Shown: one piece after another, positions 1 through 5,831 of the stretch
Numbering within the stretch: the stretch's first letter is position 1
How the letters are laid out: each line of letters begins with the position of its first letter
Source of the DNA: Candidatus Zixiibacteriota bacterium
GTDB lineage: Bacteria > Zixibacteria > MSB-5A5 > CAIYYT01
Assembly (NCBI GenBank): GCA_023134875.1
Contig: JAGLUH010000236.1
Location: 1-5,834 of the forward strand
Length of the DNA stretch: 5,834 nucleotides
Reading direction: 5' to 3'
Notes under the pieces: generated by a model
Databases searched by the model: none
What the model was told of the DNA's origin: nothing
The model's input: the letters and a program-made list of their open reading frames with translations, nothing else
Made by a program: the position numbers and the translations under genes

Positions 1-1197
1 AAGATCGTGCGAATAGGGAAGGAAGGTATTGGTCAGCAGGAAATTGCCCGACCAGAAGAAGTAGGCCTCGCCCGGCAATCCGGTCTTGTTGATCAGTGCC
101 GAGGTAATTGGTTCCGGTCCGGAAAAGGTCAGTTCCACCAAATCGGTGCTAAAACCGGAAGAGCTAAACAAGTGATCGTTCTTGTAGATCACCGAACCGG
201 AGAATTTGTCATGTCCTTCCCTGGTGATGATTTCCACCACTCCCGAAGTAGCGCCATAGAACTCGGCGTTGGCGCCGCCGGAGTAGAGATTGAGTTCGCG
301 AATGGTGTTGGCATTGAGCGAGTGACCGAAACCCTTGCGAATCAGGGGGTCGGTGATGGAAACACCGTCTACCATGAACTGAGTCTCGTAGGTGCGGCCA
401 CCGCGAATATGCAGCTCCTCGTCGATCTCCACCACACCGGGCAGTTCCTGAATGATCTCGGACAGGCTACGCGCCGGGCCGCGTTTCAGTTCGCCCGGCT
501 GAATCGACCGGATCGCCGTCGGCGTTGTCGGGTCCATCAGAGGACGTTCGCCATGGACGATCACCTCGGTGCCGAGAGGCAATACCGTCGGTTCCAGCGT
601 GAAATCAAGGGTGGTCGTTTCGCCCGCATAGATTTCCACCGCGTAGTTCTTCACCTGCTTGTAGCCGATCAGGAGCGCTTCGATGCTGTAACGACCCGGC
701 TTGATGCCGATGATCTTGTACCTGCCCGTGGCATCGGCGGCGGTTGCCATCGCCAGTTCCTTGATCTTGATCGTCGCGCCGGGCAGCGACTCACCTGTCT
801 CCTGGTTGATTACCTTGCCGACCAGCCTGCCGGTGCGGAAAGGCTTTCTCCTCTCGGCCTTCTCTTCCGGTTCAAGCCGTACTGTCGACTTCAGTTTGAA
901 TTCAATAGTAAGGCTTTGCTTGCTTCCCAGCCGCAGGCGTTTGATGATGCCGTCATGGTAACCTGCCAGCCGCGCTTCGATATTATAGATACCCCCCTCA
1001 ATGCCGGCAAACTCAAAATGACCTTCCGTATCGGTGCTGGTTCTAAGCGATGTTCTGGAGATACTGACTGTAACGTCTTTCAGAGGTTGATCGGTATCCT
1101 TGTCGAAAACATATCCTGCGAGGGTCGCCGCATCGCCTGGTGTGACGGCGATCACCAGAAAGAAAAGGATCAGGGAACTGATGCTGAGCGTTTTCAT
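1..1197 (-). CDS. TonB-dependent outer-membrane receptor, N-terminal part (3' end outside window)
   Basis: This reading frame is open for 399 codons from the ATG at 1197 down to the window edge, so the C-terminal beta-barrel is missing. Residues 1-24 look like a Sec signal peptide (MKT start, hydrophobic core, GDAA cleavage region). Two carboxypeptidase-regulatory-like beta-sandwich repeats follow, at about 25-103 and 123-203. They share the pattern G-V-x-D/N-x-x-T-x-x-P-L followed by G-Y/F-x-F/I and a later GY, and are joined by a charged linker. A TonB-box-like stretch (TEVIVHG, about 210-216) precedes a plug domain at about 225-328, with LSEIIQELPGV, HIRGGRTYE, MVDGVSITDP, GANAEFYGATSGVVEIITREG-type motifs. 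By family knowledge such proteins import large or scarce ligands using TonB/ExbB/ExbD energy. The ligand cannot be told from this part. No good Shine-Dalgarno is visible; the start is chosen because it gives the signal peptide and an upstream ATG runs into a stop at once. It is divergent from smpB. Confidence 0.93.
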   Translation of the reverse strand, partial: MKTLSISSLILFFLVIAVTPGDAATLAGYVFDKDTDQPLKDVTVSISRTSLRTSTDTEGHFEFAGIEGGIYNIEARLAGYHDGIIKRLRLGSKQSLTIEFKLKSTVRLEPEEKAERRKPFRTGRLVGKVINQETGESLPGATIKIKELAMATAADATGRYKIIGIKPGRYSIEALLIGYKQVKNYAVEIYAGETTTLDFTLEPTVLPLGTEVIVHGERPLMDPTTPTAIRSIQPGELKRGPARSLSEIIQELPGVVEIDEELHIRGGRTYETQFMVDGVSITDPLIRKGFGHSLNANTIRELNLYSGGANAEFYGATSGVVEIITREGHDKFSGSVIYKNDHLFSSSGFSTDLVELTFSGPEPITSALINKTGLPGEAYFFWSGNFLLTNTFLPYSHDL

Positions 1198-1258
1198 TCC
1201 ATTGCCAATGACGCAGCAACAGGGTGAGTTGTCAAATACATAGTCAGCCAAATATGCC

Positions 1259-1301
1259 CCGCCGGCTGGTGAAGTCAAGCAAAACCCGGCACTGCCGGCG
1301 G
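1259..1301. repeat. GC-rich inverted repeat in the divergent intergenic region
   Basis: CCGCCGGC at 1259-1266 is perfectly complementary to GCCGGCGG at 1294-1301, with 27 nt between the arms. A second, smaller hairpin (CCGGC-ACT-GCCGG, 1286-1298) uses the right arm. Read on the minus strand, the smaller hairpin is followed by GTTTTG, which is weakly terminator-like. The element lies between the receptor start (1197) and the smpB start (1367). It could be a regulator-binding site, a leader structure of the receptor mRNA, or chance in GC-rich DNA; the sequence alone does not decide. Confidence 0.35.
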
Positions 1302-1348
1302 CTGATCGCAAGGAAAGCTGCAATTTTGATTTGTGCATCATATTGGCT

Positions 1349-1359
1349 TGCTATATTAT
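1349..1359 (+). promoter_or_regulatory. Probable smpB promoter: extended -10 element
   Basis: TGC-TATATT at 1349-1357 is a good extended -10 (five of six bases match TATAAT, with TG one base upstream). The overlapping TATTAT at 1354-1359 also matches five of six and would lie 17 bp from a poor -35 (TTGTGC, 1331-1336). Either would start transcription at about 1364-1367, on or just before the smpB ATG, so the mRNA would have almost no 5' leader. The absence of any Shine-Dalgarno sequence before that ATG agrees with this. Confidence 0.55.
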
Positions 1360-1366
1360 CATTGCT

Positions 1367-1837
1367 ATGGAGGAGAAGGAAAAGAAGTACAAGCTGATCA
1401 CGCAGAACCGCAAGGCGCGGCATGATTATCATATCTTGCAAACTGTTGAAGCGGGGATTGCGCTGGTCGGCACTGAGGTGAAATCACTCCGCCAGGGCAA
1501 GGCGCAACTCAAGGACAGCTATGCCATCATTGAAGCGGGGGAGCTTTATCTATACAATATGCACATCTCTGCCTATGAGCAGGGCAATATCCAGAATCAC
1601 GACCCGACTCGCAAACGCAAGCTCCTTATGCACAAGCGGGAATTGAAGAAGCTCTATGCGCGTACGGCGGAACGAGGACTTACTCTGGTTCCTCTGAAAA
1701 TATACTTCCTCGGCAAAGTGGCCAAGCTGGAACTGGCAGTGGCGCGGGGGAAGAAAGCCTATGATAAACGCCAGGCGATCGGCGAACGTGATGCCAAGCG
1801 GGAGATTGACCGTAAACTGAAGGAACGCCGGCATTAG
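1367..1837 (+). CDS. smpB: SsrA-binding protein SmpB
   Basis: SmpB binds tmRNA (SsrA) and carries it to ribosomes stalled without a stop codon; the stalled peptide is then tagged and released (trans-translation, cytoplasm). The 156-residue product has the usual family length and its motifs in order: NRKARHDY (14-21), EAGIALVGTEVKSLR (28-42), the DPTRKRKLL core (79-87), RELKKLYAR (91-99), a GLTLVPLKIYF strand (104-114) and the AVARGKKAYDKR segment (124-135). The lysine/arginine-rich tail (REIDRKLKERRH) is the part known to fold as a helix in the mRNA channel. The ATG at 1367 is preferred over an in-frame TTG at 1331, because that extension would add a hydrophobic stretch unlike the family and would overlap the promoter. 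No Shine-Dalgarno precedes the ATG. The next gene begins 20 bp after the stop. No tmRNA gene is seen in the window. Confidence 0.97.
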   Translation: MEEKEKKYKLITQNRKARHDYHILQTVEAGIALVGTEVKSLRQGKAQLKDSYAIIEAGELYLYNMHISAYEQGNIQNHDPTRKRKLLMHKRELKKLYARTAERGLTLVPLKIYFLGKVAKLELAVARGKKAYDKRQAIGERDAKREIDRKLKERRH

Positions 1838-1845
1838 CGAGCCGG

Positions 1846-1851
1846 TATAAT
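1846..1851 (+). promoter_or_regulatory. Perfect TATAAT -10 hexamer immediately before the amidase gene
   Basis: A perfect consensus TATAAT lies in the 20-bp gap between smpB and the amidase gene, ending only 6 bp before the ATG at 1858. Transcription from it would begin at about the A of the ATG, giving a leaderless message. There is no Shine-Dalgarno sequence in the gap. I see no acceptable -35 at 16-18 bp upstream, and TTGACC at 1806-1811 is too far away (34 bp spacer). Leaderless promoters in other bacteria often rely mainly on the -10. Confidence 0.5.
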
Positions 1852-1857
1852 CTCAAA

Positions 1858-3345
1858 ATGAAGCTACTTCGTCTGTATTTTTTTATAGCCCTTGTTTCAG
1901 CCTCGCTTCAGGCTGACACCATATTTCTGGAAGGATATGGCGACAAGCAGCCGATCCGCAAAACCACCGCAGGAAACATTGACTACTTCTCCGCCAGCGA
2001 TTTCTTCCACGTTATTGGCGGAACCTGCAAATGGCTCGCGCCGGAAAACAGGCTGGAGGTTGATCTCGCCAGTCACCGGCTTTCTTTTCAATTGGCCAAT
2101 CCTTTTTTTCTCCGCGATAGTGAATTACGTCACCTGATTTATCCACCCATTTATTATGTTGATGACATCTATCTGCCGGTCGATGAGAGCCTGCGTCTTC
2201 TTGAGGATATTCTGGGCCAAGTATTGGTTTATGATCGACGCCAGCGAGCGCTGGTTGCCACCAGTTCTGGCAACAGCATCGTCCGTGTTACCGTCGAGCA
2301 GAAACTGAACGGCATCCTGCTGGAGATAGTGCTGACGGAACGATTGGAGTATGATGTTTTCGTAACGGAGGGCAACTGGATCAATGTAACGATCATCGGC
2401 GGCACCGTTGATATCGACCAAATCGCCCGCCGTCGGTCGTTGCCCCAGGTTCGTCGCATCAGGGCCTTCCAGTTCGAGAATTCGGCGCAGGTGTCGATTA
2501 AGATGCGCGGTAAGGTCAAAGAGTACCATCACAATTATGCCGCCGCTCCGCATCGCATCCAGATATCGATTGAAGATTTGGAATTCGAGCCGGAGGAGCT
2601 TGAGGGTTTTGCCGACGTGCAACCGAAAGAGTATGACGCGATTGATATCATTGTTATCGACGCCGGTCATGGCGGTCGGTATGACGGTGCGGTCGGTAAG
2701 GGTGGTCTCAGGGAGAAAGACGTTGTCCTTGACATCAGCCTCAGGCTTGAGGAACTGCTTGACCGCGACCTCCGGTTCACACCGGTTTTGACACGCCGAA
2801 AAGATATGACAGTAGAACTGGAACAGCGCGCTCTTATTGCCAATGATGCCAGGGGTGATCTGTTTGTTTCCATACATGTCAACTCCTCAAAGAAGCGCAA
2901 GGCCAATGGCTGCGAGACCTTTTTTCTGGCGGCGGCTACCAATGATGAAGCCCGGGTTACCGAGTTGCTGGAGAATTCCGATTTTCAATTGGAGTTGCCC
3001 GAAGCCAGTTCTGGTAACAAGGACCTTGATTTCATCGTGATGGATTTGCTGCAGACAGAGTATGTGCATCAGTCAAGACAGTTGGCGGAGATTATTCAAG
3101 GGTGCTTACAGGCGCGTCTCAACATCAAGTCACGCGGTATCAACCAGGCTGGTTTTGCGGTGCTGAATCGGGTCAATATGCCGTCGGTGCTGGTAGAGTG
3201 CGCTTTTATTTCCAATAAGGTCGAAGAAAAACTGCTGGGGCAGGCGGACTTCCGGCAGGCGATCACCGAGAGCATCTATCAGGGCATCGTCCACTTTGCC
3301 GAGCTTTACGACAGGGAGAAGGAGATAAATGCCATCTCCCGATAG
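1858..3345 (+). CDS. Secreted N-acetylmuramoyl-L-alanine amidase (Amidase_3 / AmiC type)
   Basis: This zinc amidase cleaves the bond between N-acetylmuramic acid and L-alanine in peptidoglycan, typically to split septal wall between daughter cells. The protein has 495 residues. A signal peptide covers about 1-19 (basic start, hydrophobic core, SLQA then D). Residues about 20-130 resemble the copper-amine-oxidase-N-like fold that envelope hydrolases use as a wall-binding module, and 140-240 is a beta-rich AMIN-like segment. The catalytic domain spans about 262-485. Expected zinc and catalytic residues are visible: H271 in DAGHGG, E286 in GLREKD, H340 in SIHVN and E447 in VECAFISN. Between SIHVN and AGFAVL lies an inserted, partly helical region (about 358-415) similar in position to the autoinhibitory helix of E. 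coli AmiB/AmiC. The first module assignment is less certain than the catalytic domain. The gene overlaps murI by 17 nt, indicating co-transcription. Confidence 0.93.
   Translation: MKLLRLYFFIALVSASLQADTIFLEGYGDKQPIRKTTAGNIDYFSASDFFHVIGGTCKWLAPENRLEVDLASHRLSFQLANPFFLRDSELRHLIYPPIYYVDDIYLPVDESLRLLEDILGQVLVYDRRQRALVATSSGNSIVRVTVEQKLNGILLEIVLTERLEYDVFVTEGNWINVTIIGGTVDIDQIARRRSLPQVRRIRAFQFENSAQVSIKMRGKVKEYHHNYAAAPHRIQISIEDLEFEPEELEGFADVQPKEYDAIDIIVIDAGHGGRYDGAVGKGGLREKDVVLDISLRLEELLDRDLRFTPVLTRRKDMTVELEQRALIANDARGDLFVSIHVNSSKKRKANGCETFFLAAATNDEARVTELLENSDFQLELPEASSGNKDLDFIVMDLLQTEYVHQSRQLAEIIQGCLQARLNIKSRGINQAGFAVLNRVNMPSVLVECAFISNKVEEKLLGQADFRQAITESIYQGIVHFAELYDREKEINAISR
3319..3324 (+). promoter_or_regulatory. 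Ribosome binding site of murI, inside the amidase gene
   Basis: AAGGAG lies 4 nt before the murI ATG at 3329 and within the last codons of the amidase gene. It fixes the murI start and supports translation from a shared message with the amidase. Confidence 0.8.
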
Positions 3346-4141
3346 TCCGATAGGGGTTTTTGATTCCGGTCTAGGAGGGCTGACAGTCGCCACCGAGCTG
3401 TTCAACCTGCTGCCCGCCGAGGATGTTATTTATTTCGGCGATGTCGGTCGCTACCCGTACGGCCCCCGCTCCAAAGAAATCGTTACTCGTTTCTCCAGGC
3501 AGGATATCAATTTCCTTATTGAGCAGGATGTCAAGATGATCGTGGCCGCCTGTAACACCGCGTCAGCGATTGCTCTCGACCGCTTGCAGGAGGAATATGA
3601 TCTCCCGATACTCGGCGTGATCGAACCAGGCGCAAAAAGCGCGGTGGCGACAACCCGAAACGGTATCGTTGGTGTCATCGGCACAACGGGTACGATCAAC
3701 TCTAACTCCTATGCCAAGGCGATTGAGTGTCTCGATCCCAAAGTAAGGGTCTTCAGCATGGCCTGTCCCCTGTTTGTGCCCCTGATCGAGGAGGGTTACC
3801 TTGACCGCCAGGCCAGCTACCTGATTGCCGAGGACTATCTCAGCCCCTTTCGCAGCAATGGTATCGATACACTCGTACTCGGTTGTACTCACTATCCCCT
3901 GCTCAAAGGGATAATCCGGCAGGTGCTGGGTGAAGACATCACACTGATTGACTCTGCCATCGAGACCGCTCGTGAGGTCAAGAACCATCTGACAGCCGCG
4001 AAGCAACTGAACCCGGCCAAAAAAAGTGGCAGCCATCGGTTTTATGTTTCCGATATACCCGATCAGTTCGCCCACACAGCAAGGCATTTTCTGGGTGAGG
4101 AAATCAAGAATGTTATGAGAATTGATATTGACAAGTATTAG
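3329..4141 (+). CDS. murI: Glutamate racemase MurI
   Basis: MurI interconverts L- and D-glutamate without a cofactor in the cytoplasm, supplying D-glutamate for the peptidoglycan stem peptide made by MurD. The 270-residue product is of normal family length. Motifs seen: PIGVFDSGLGGLTV near the N-terminus (7-20, catalytic-site D12 and S13), YFGDVGRYPYGPRS (35-48), the first catalytic cysteine C75 in AACNTAS, GVIEPG (96-101), GVIGTTGTI (115-123), and the second catalytic cysteine C186 in GCTHYPLL with H188. All key residues are present, so the enzyme is predicted active. The ATG at 3329 has a strong Shine-Dalgarno (3319-3324) and places the FDSG motif at the usual distance from the N-terminus. 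Its 17-nt overlap with the amidase gene suggests translational coupling of two cell-wall functions. Confidence 0.97.
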   Translation: MPSPDSPIGVFDSGLGGLTVATELFNLLPAEDVIYFGDVGRYPYGPRSKEIVTRFSRQDINFLIEQDVKMIVAACNTASAIALDRLQEEYDLPILGVIEPGAKSAVATTRNGIVGVIGTTGTINSNSYAKAIECLDPKVRVFSMACPLFVPLIEEGYLDRQASYLIAEDYLSPFRSNGIDTLVLGCTHYPLLKGIIRQVLGEDITLIDSAIETAREVKNHLTAAKQLNPAKKSGSHRFYVSDIPDQFAHTARHFLGEEIKNVMRIDIDKY

Positions 4142-4154
4142 CAAGCCGCTGCAA

Positions 4155-4160
4155 AAGGAA
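4155..4160 (+). promoter_or_regulatory. Ribosome binding site of the 4166-5152 gene
   Basis: AAGGAA lies 5 nt before the ATG at 4166. This supports that start over the in-frame ATG at 4196 (residue 11), which has no comparable site. Confidence 0.65.
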
Positions 4161-4165
4161 ATAAA

Positions 4166-5152
4166 ATGAGACCAGTTTCTCCTATCAGAGTGTTGATGCC
4201 GGTGGTATGCACTATTCTAATGCTTCTATTGACTGTAGCCGATTGCGGCAGTCGGCAGGGGAACCAGGAAGAGGCTGTCTTTTCGGAAGCCTGCGCCGAT
4301 TCGATTCTCAAAAGCCTGGTGCCGAAACCGAAGCATCAGGATAAACTTGCCGTCGAGTGGCTGACAGAGCAGAAGGAAATCATCAAACGAGACTCCCTTG
4401 CTCCGGAACTGATTGCCGAGATAATTGAGTGGCATCGCGCTGAGGTGAGCGAGCTGGCCCGAATCAAGGGTTATACTACCTTTCCCCTGGTAGAGAAGAG
4501 TGATTTCCGTCTTGATCTCGATTCCGTTTTATCGCTTCAGATCACCGAACTAAACCGGTATCCTCGCCTTCCGGTGAAGGTATTCTACCTGCCCGCCAGG
4601 GCTACGGGAATCGCTTTCCTGGATAATCCGCTTCAACGCTTCAGCGCTCTTGTAACAGCAGCGGGCGGTCAGTTCCGCTCGCCCCAGCATTTCCGCGAGA
4701 TCGTTCTCGGTTTCCTGGCGCTGGCCTGTGCTGACGCGCAAATCGCCCTCACCAACCAGATTCAGTGGCAGCTTTTCTATTTGGCGGACAGCCTCTCCCG
4801 TAAGGTGTCGGCGGATGAACCGATTAACCGGCTGGCGGAGGGTCTCCGTCGGGCGGTAGCGCAAATGCCGGTAGTCGACAACCTCGAAACGCTACCCCAG
4901 GCGATAGCGTTTCGCCGGTACCTGGATGAGAATGCGCCGGGCTGGGAAGAGAAAGTTGACAAGATGGGAATCATAGAAGTCAACCCGTCATTTCGCAATG
5001 GCATCTATCGCCTGCAGATCGATCTGCTGGACAGCTTCTCGCTGCGAATGACCAAAAGCGTCTTCTATTACGAGAAAGAACGGGGCTTCTGGGTCACGGC
5101 GGCGGAACTGCGGCCATCAGAGCGAGTACGGCAGTGGCCGATAGACCTCTGA
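4166..5152 (+). CDS. Unrecognised secreted or lipoprotein-like protein
   Basis: I do not recognise this 328-residue protein. Residues 1-26 form an export signal: arginines at 2 and 8, a hydrophobic run at about 9-25, then C27-GS. The cysteine suggests lipid attachment, but the preceding residues VAD are a poor lipobox because aspartate at -1 is unusual. A short polar linker (28-40) follows, then a mostly charged, helix-prone region (about 40-130). A strand-like LPVKVFYLP is at 135-143, a largely helical stretch at about 155-255, and a strand-rich C-terminus at about 264-315 (IIEVNP, GIYRLQIDLLDSFSLR, SVFYYEKERGFWVTAAEL). No catalytic signature is evident. It starts 24 bp after murI and ends 11 bp before rdgB, so it is probably part of the same operon and acts in the envelope, perhaps the periplasm. 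Coding is well supported by the ribosome site, the packing between genes and continuous frame; function is unknown. Confidence 0.85.
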   Translation: MRPVSPIRVLMPVVCTILMLLLTVADCGSRQGNQEEAVFSEACADSILKSLVPKPKHQDKLAVEWLTEQKEIIKRDSLAPELIAEIIEWHRAEVSELARIKGYTTFPLVEKSDFRLDLDSVLSLQITELNRYPRLPVKVFYLPARATGIAFLDNPLQRFSALVTAAGGQFRSPQHFREIVLGFLALACADAQIALTNQIQWQLFYLADSLSRKVSADEPINRLAEGLRRAVAQMPVVDNLETLPQAIAFRRYLDENAPGWEEKVDKMGIIEVNPSFRNGIYRLQIDLLDSFSLRMTKSVFYYEKERGFWVTAAELRPSERVRQWPIDL

Positions 5153-5156
5153 GGAA
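5151..5156 (+). promoter_or_regulatory. Ribosome binding site that decides the rdgB start
   Basis: GAGGAA overlaps the stop codon of the upstream gene and lies 7 nt before the ATG at 5164. It favours that ATG over the in-frame GTG at 5134, which lies inside the upstream gene and has no such site. Confidence 0.75.
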
Positions 5157-5163
5157 TGCAGCG

Positions 5164-5772
5164 ATGAAATTTGATCGTCTGATACTGGCAACCAACAACC
5201 AGCACAAGATCAGGGAGATATCGCAATTGCTCGCCGACCTGGAAATCGAAATCTTCAGCAAAGCTGATTTCTCTAACTTCCCCGACGTTCCTGAAACCGG
5301 CCAGACGTTGGCCGAAAATGCGCTGATAAAATCGCGCGCGATTTTTCAGAAGTACCGTATTCCTGCCGTTGCCGATGATACCGGCCTGGAGGTGGGGTAT
5401 CTCAACGGCGCTCCCGGCGTAATGTCGGCACGCTTTGCCGGTGAGGGCTGTTCCTTCGCTGACAACAACCGCAAACTGCTGGCTGCTCTCGAAGGCATCA
5501 GGGGGGAAAGGCGCCGGGCTCGGTTTGTTACGGTGATTGCGGTCAGTTATGCCGGCGGCGATGAGCTGTTGGAGGGCGTGGCCGAGGGTTTGATTACCGA
5601 GGAAAACTGCGGCGAGAATGGTTTTGGTTACGATCCGATATTTTTCTATCCGCCGGCGAACAAGACCTTTGCGGAGATGACCGCCGAAGAGAAGAACAGG
5701 GTTTCCCATCGGGGCCAGGCGCTCACTCGTTTTCGAGAGTGGCTGCTTTCGCCGCTTGACAGGTTACATTGA
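5164..5772 (+). CDS. rdgB: RdgB/HAM1 family dITP/XTP pyrophosphatase
   Basis: This enzyme hydrolyses non-canonical purine triphosphates (dITP, ITP, XTP) to the monophosphate and pyrophosphate, keeping deaminated bases out of DNA and RNA. The 202-residue product has the normal family length and motifs in order: ATNNQHKIREI (9-19, substrate phosphate binding), ENALIKSRA (51-59), ADDTGLEV (70-77, with the catalytic/metal-site aspartates), NGAPGVMSARFAG (81-93), NGFGYDPIFF (152-161) and the base-recognition segment SHRGQA (181-186). All are intact. The ATG at 5164 is used because MKFDRLILATNN gives the family's typical short N-terminus and it has a good ribosome site; a GTG at 5134 would add ten atypical residues. 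The gene follows the 4166 ORF by 11 bp, and its last codons contain a promoter for the next gene. Confidence 0.96.
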   Translation: MKFDRLILATNNQHKIREISQLLADLEIEIFSKADFSNFPDVPETGQTLAENALIKSRAIFQKYRIPAVADDTGLEVGYLNGAPGVMSARFAGEGCSFADNNRKLLAALEGIRGERRRARFVTVIAVSYAGGDELLEGVAEGLITEENCGENGFGYDPIFFYPPANKTFAEMTAEEKNRVSHRGQALTRFREWLLSPLDRLH

Positions 5773-5784
5773 CCGGCCTATAGT
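5756..5784 (+). promoter_or_regulatory. Near-consensus sigma-70 promoter across the end of rdgB
   Basis: TTGACA at 5756-5761 matches the -35 consensus fully. TATAGT at 5779-5784 matches the -10 in five of six positions, and the spacer is exactly 17 bp. The -35 lies in the last codons of rdgB. Transcription would start near 5791, leaving a leader of about 40 nt before the ATG at 5832. It is the best-matching promoter in the window. Confidence 0.7.
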
Positions 5785-5794
5785 GATAGCAAGA

Positions 5795-5830
5795 ATGTTT
5801 ATGGAAAAGCCGAGCATTGGCAAGGAGTGA
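5795..5830 (+). CDS. Possible 11-codon leader ORF (upstream ORF)
   Basis: An ATG at 5795 opens a frame of 11 codons (MFMEKPSIGKE) that ends in TGA at 5828-5830, a single base before the ATG of the next gene. The ATG would be about 4 nt from the predicted transcription start of the promoter at 5756-5784. There is no convincing ribosome site, so this would have to be translated as a near-leaderless ORF. It shows no runs of one amino acid that would suggest classical attenuation. It may well be chance. Confidence 0.2.
   Translation: MFMEKPSIGKE
5822..5827 (+). promoter_or_regulatory. Strong Shine-Dalgarno sequence of the next gene
   Basis: AAGGAG lies 4 nt before the ATG at 5832-5834, the same spacing and sequence as at murI. 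Confidence 0.7.
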
Positions 5831-5831
5831 T

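Noticed and set aside
7..1227. 406-codon plus-strand ORF opposite the receptor
   Set aside because: Its product resembles no family and has a composition typical of antisense frames (rich in R, H, Q, D), while the minus strand encodes an unmistakable TonB-dependent receptor over the same span. It has no ribosome site.
1207..1235. TTGACA on the minus strand (1235-1230) as the receptor promoter
   Set aside because: The -35 is perfect, but the hexamer 17 bp downstream (GTCATT) matches only two of six positions and would put the transcription start very near the ATG. Another TTGACT at 1278-1273 with ATATTT is also weak. I cannot assign the receptor promoter.
1274..1301. Rho-independent terminator on the minus strand
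   Set aside because: The stem is only 5 bp, the T-run is four bases interrupted by G and C, and no gene lies upstream of it on that strand to be terminated.
1331..1366. TTG-initiated N-terminal extension of smpB
   Set aside because: It would add a hydrophobic dodecapeptide unlike SmpB proteins, overlaps the likely -10 element and has no ribosome site.
2125..2877. 250-codon minus-strand ORF inside the amidase gene
   Set aside because: It is fully covered by the amidase with intact motifs on the plus strand, has no recognisable domain, and is a shadow of codon bias.
4128..4156. TTGACA at 4128-4133 as a promoter for the 4166 gene
   Set aside because: No -10-like hexamer occurs at 16-18 bp (the sequence there is GCAAAA), and the gene fits as an operon member.
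5134..5163. GTG-initiated extension of rdgB into the preceding gene
   Set aside because: It would add ten residues before the usual MKF..LATNN start and lacks a ribosome site, whereas the ATG at 5164 has one at 5151-5156.
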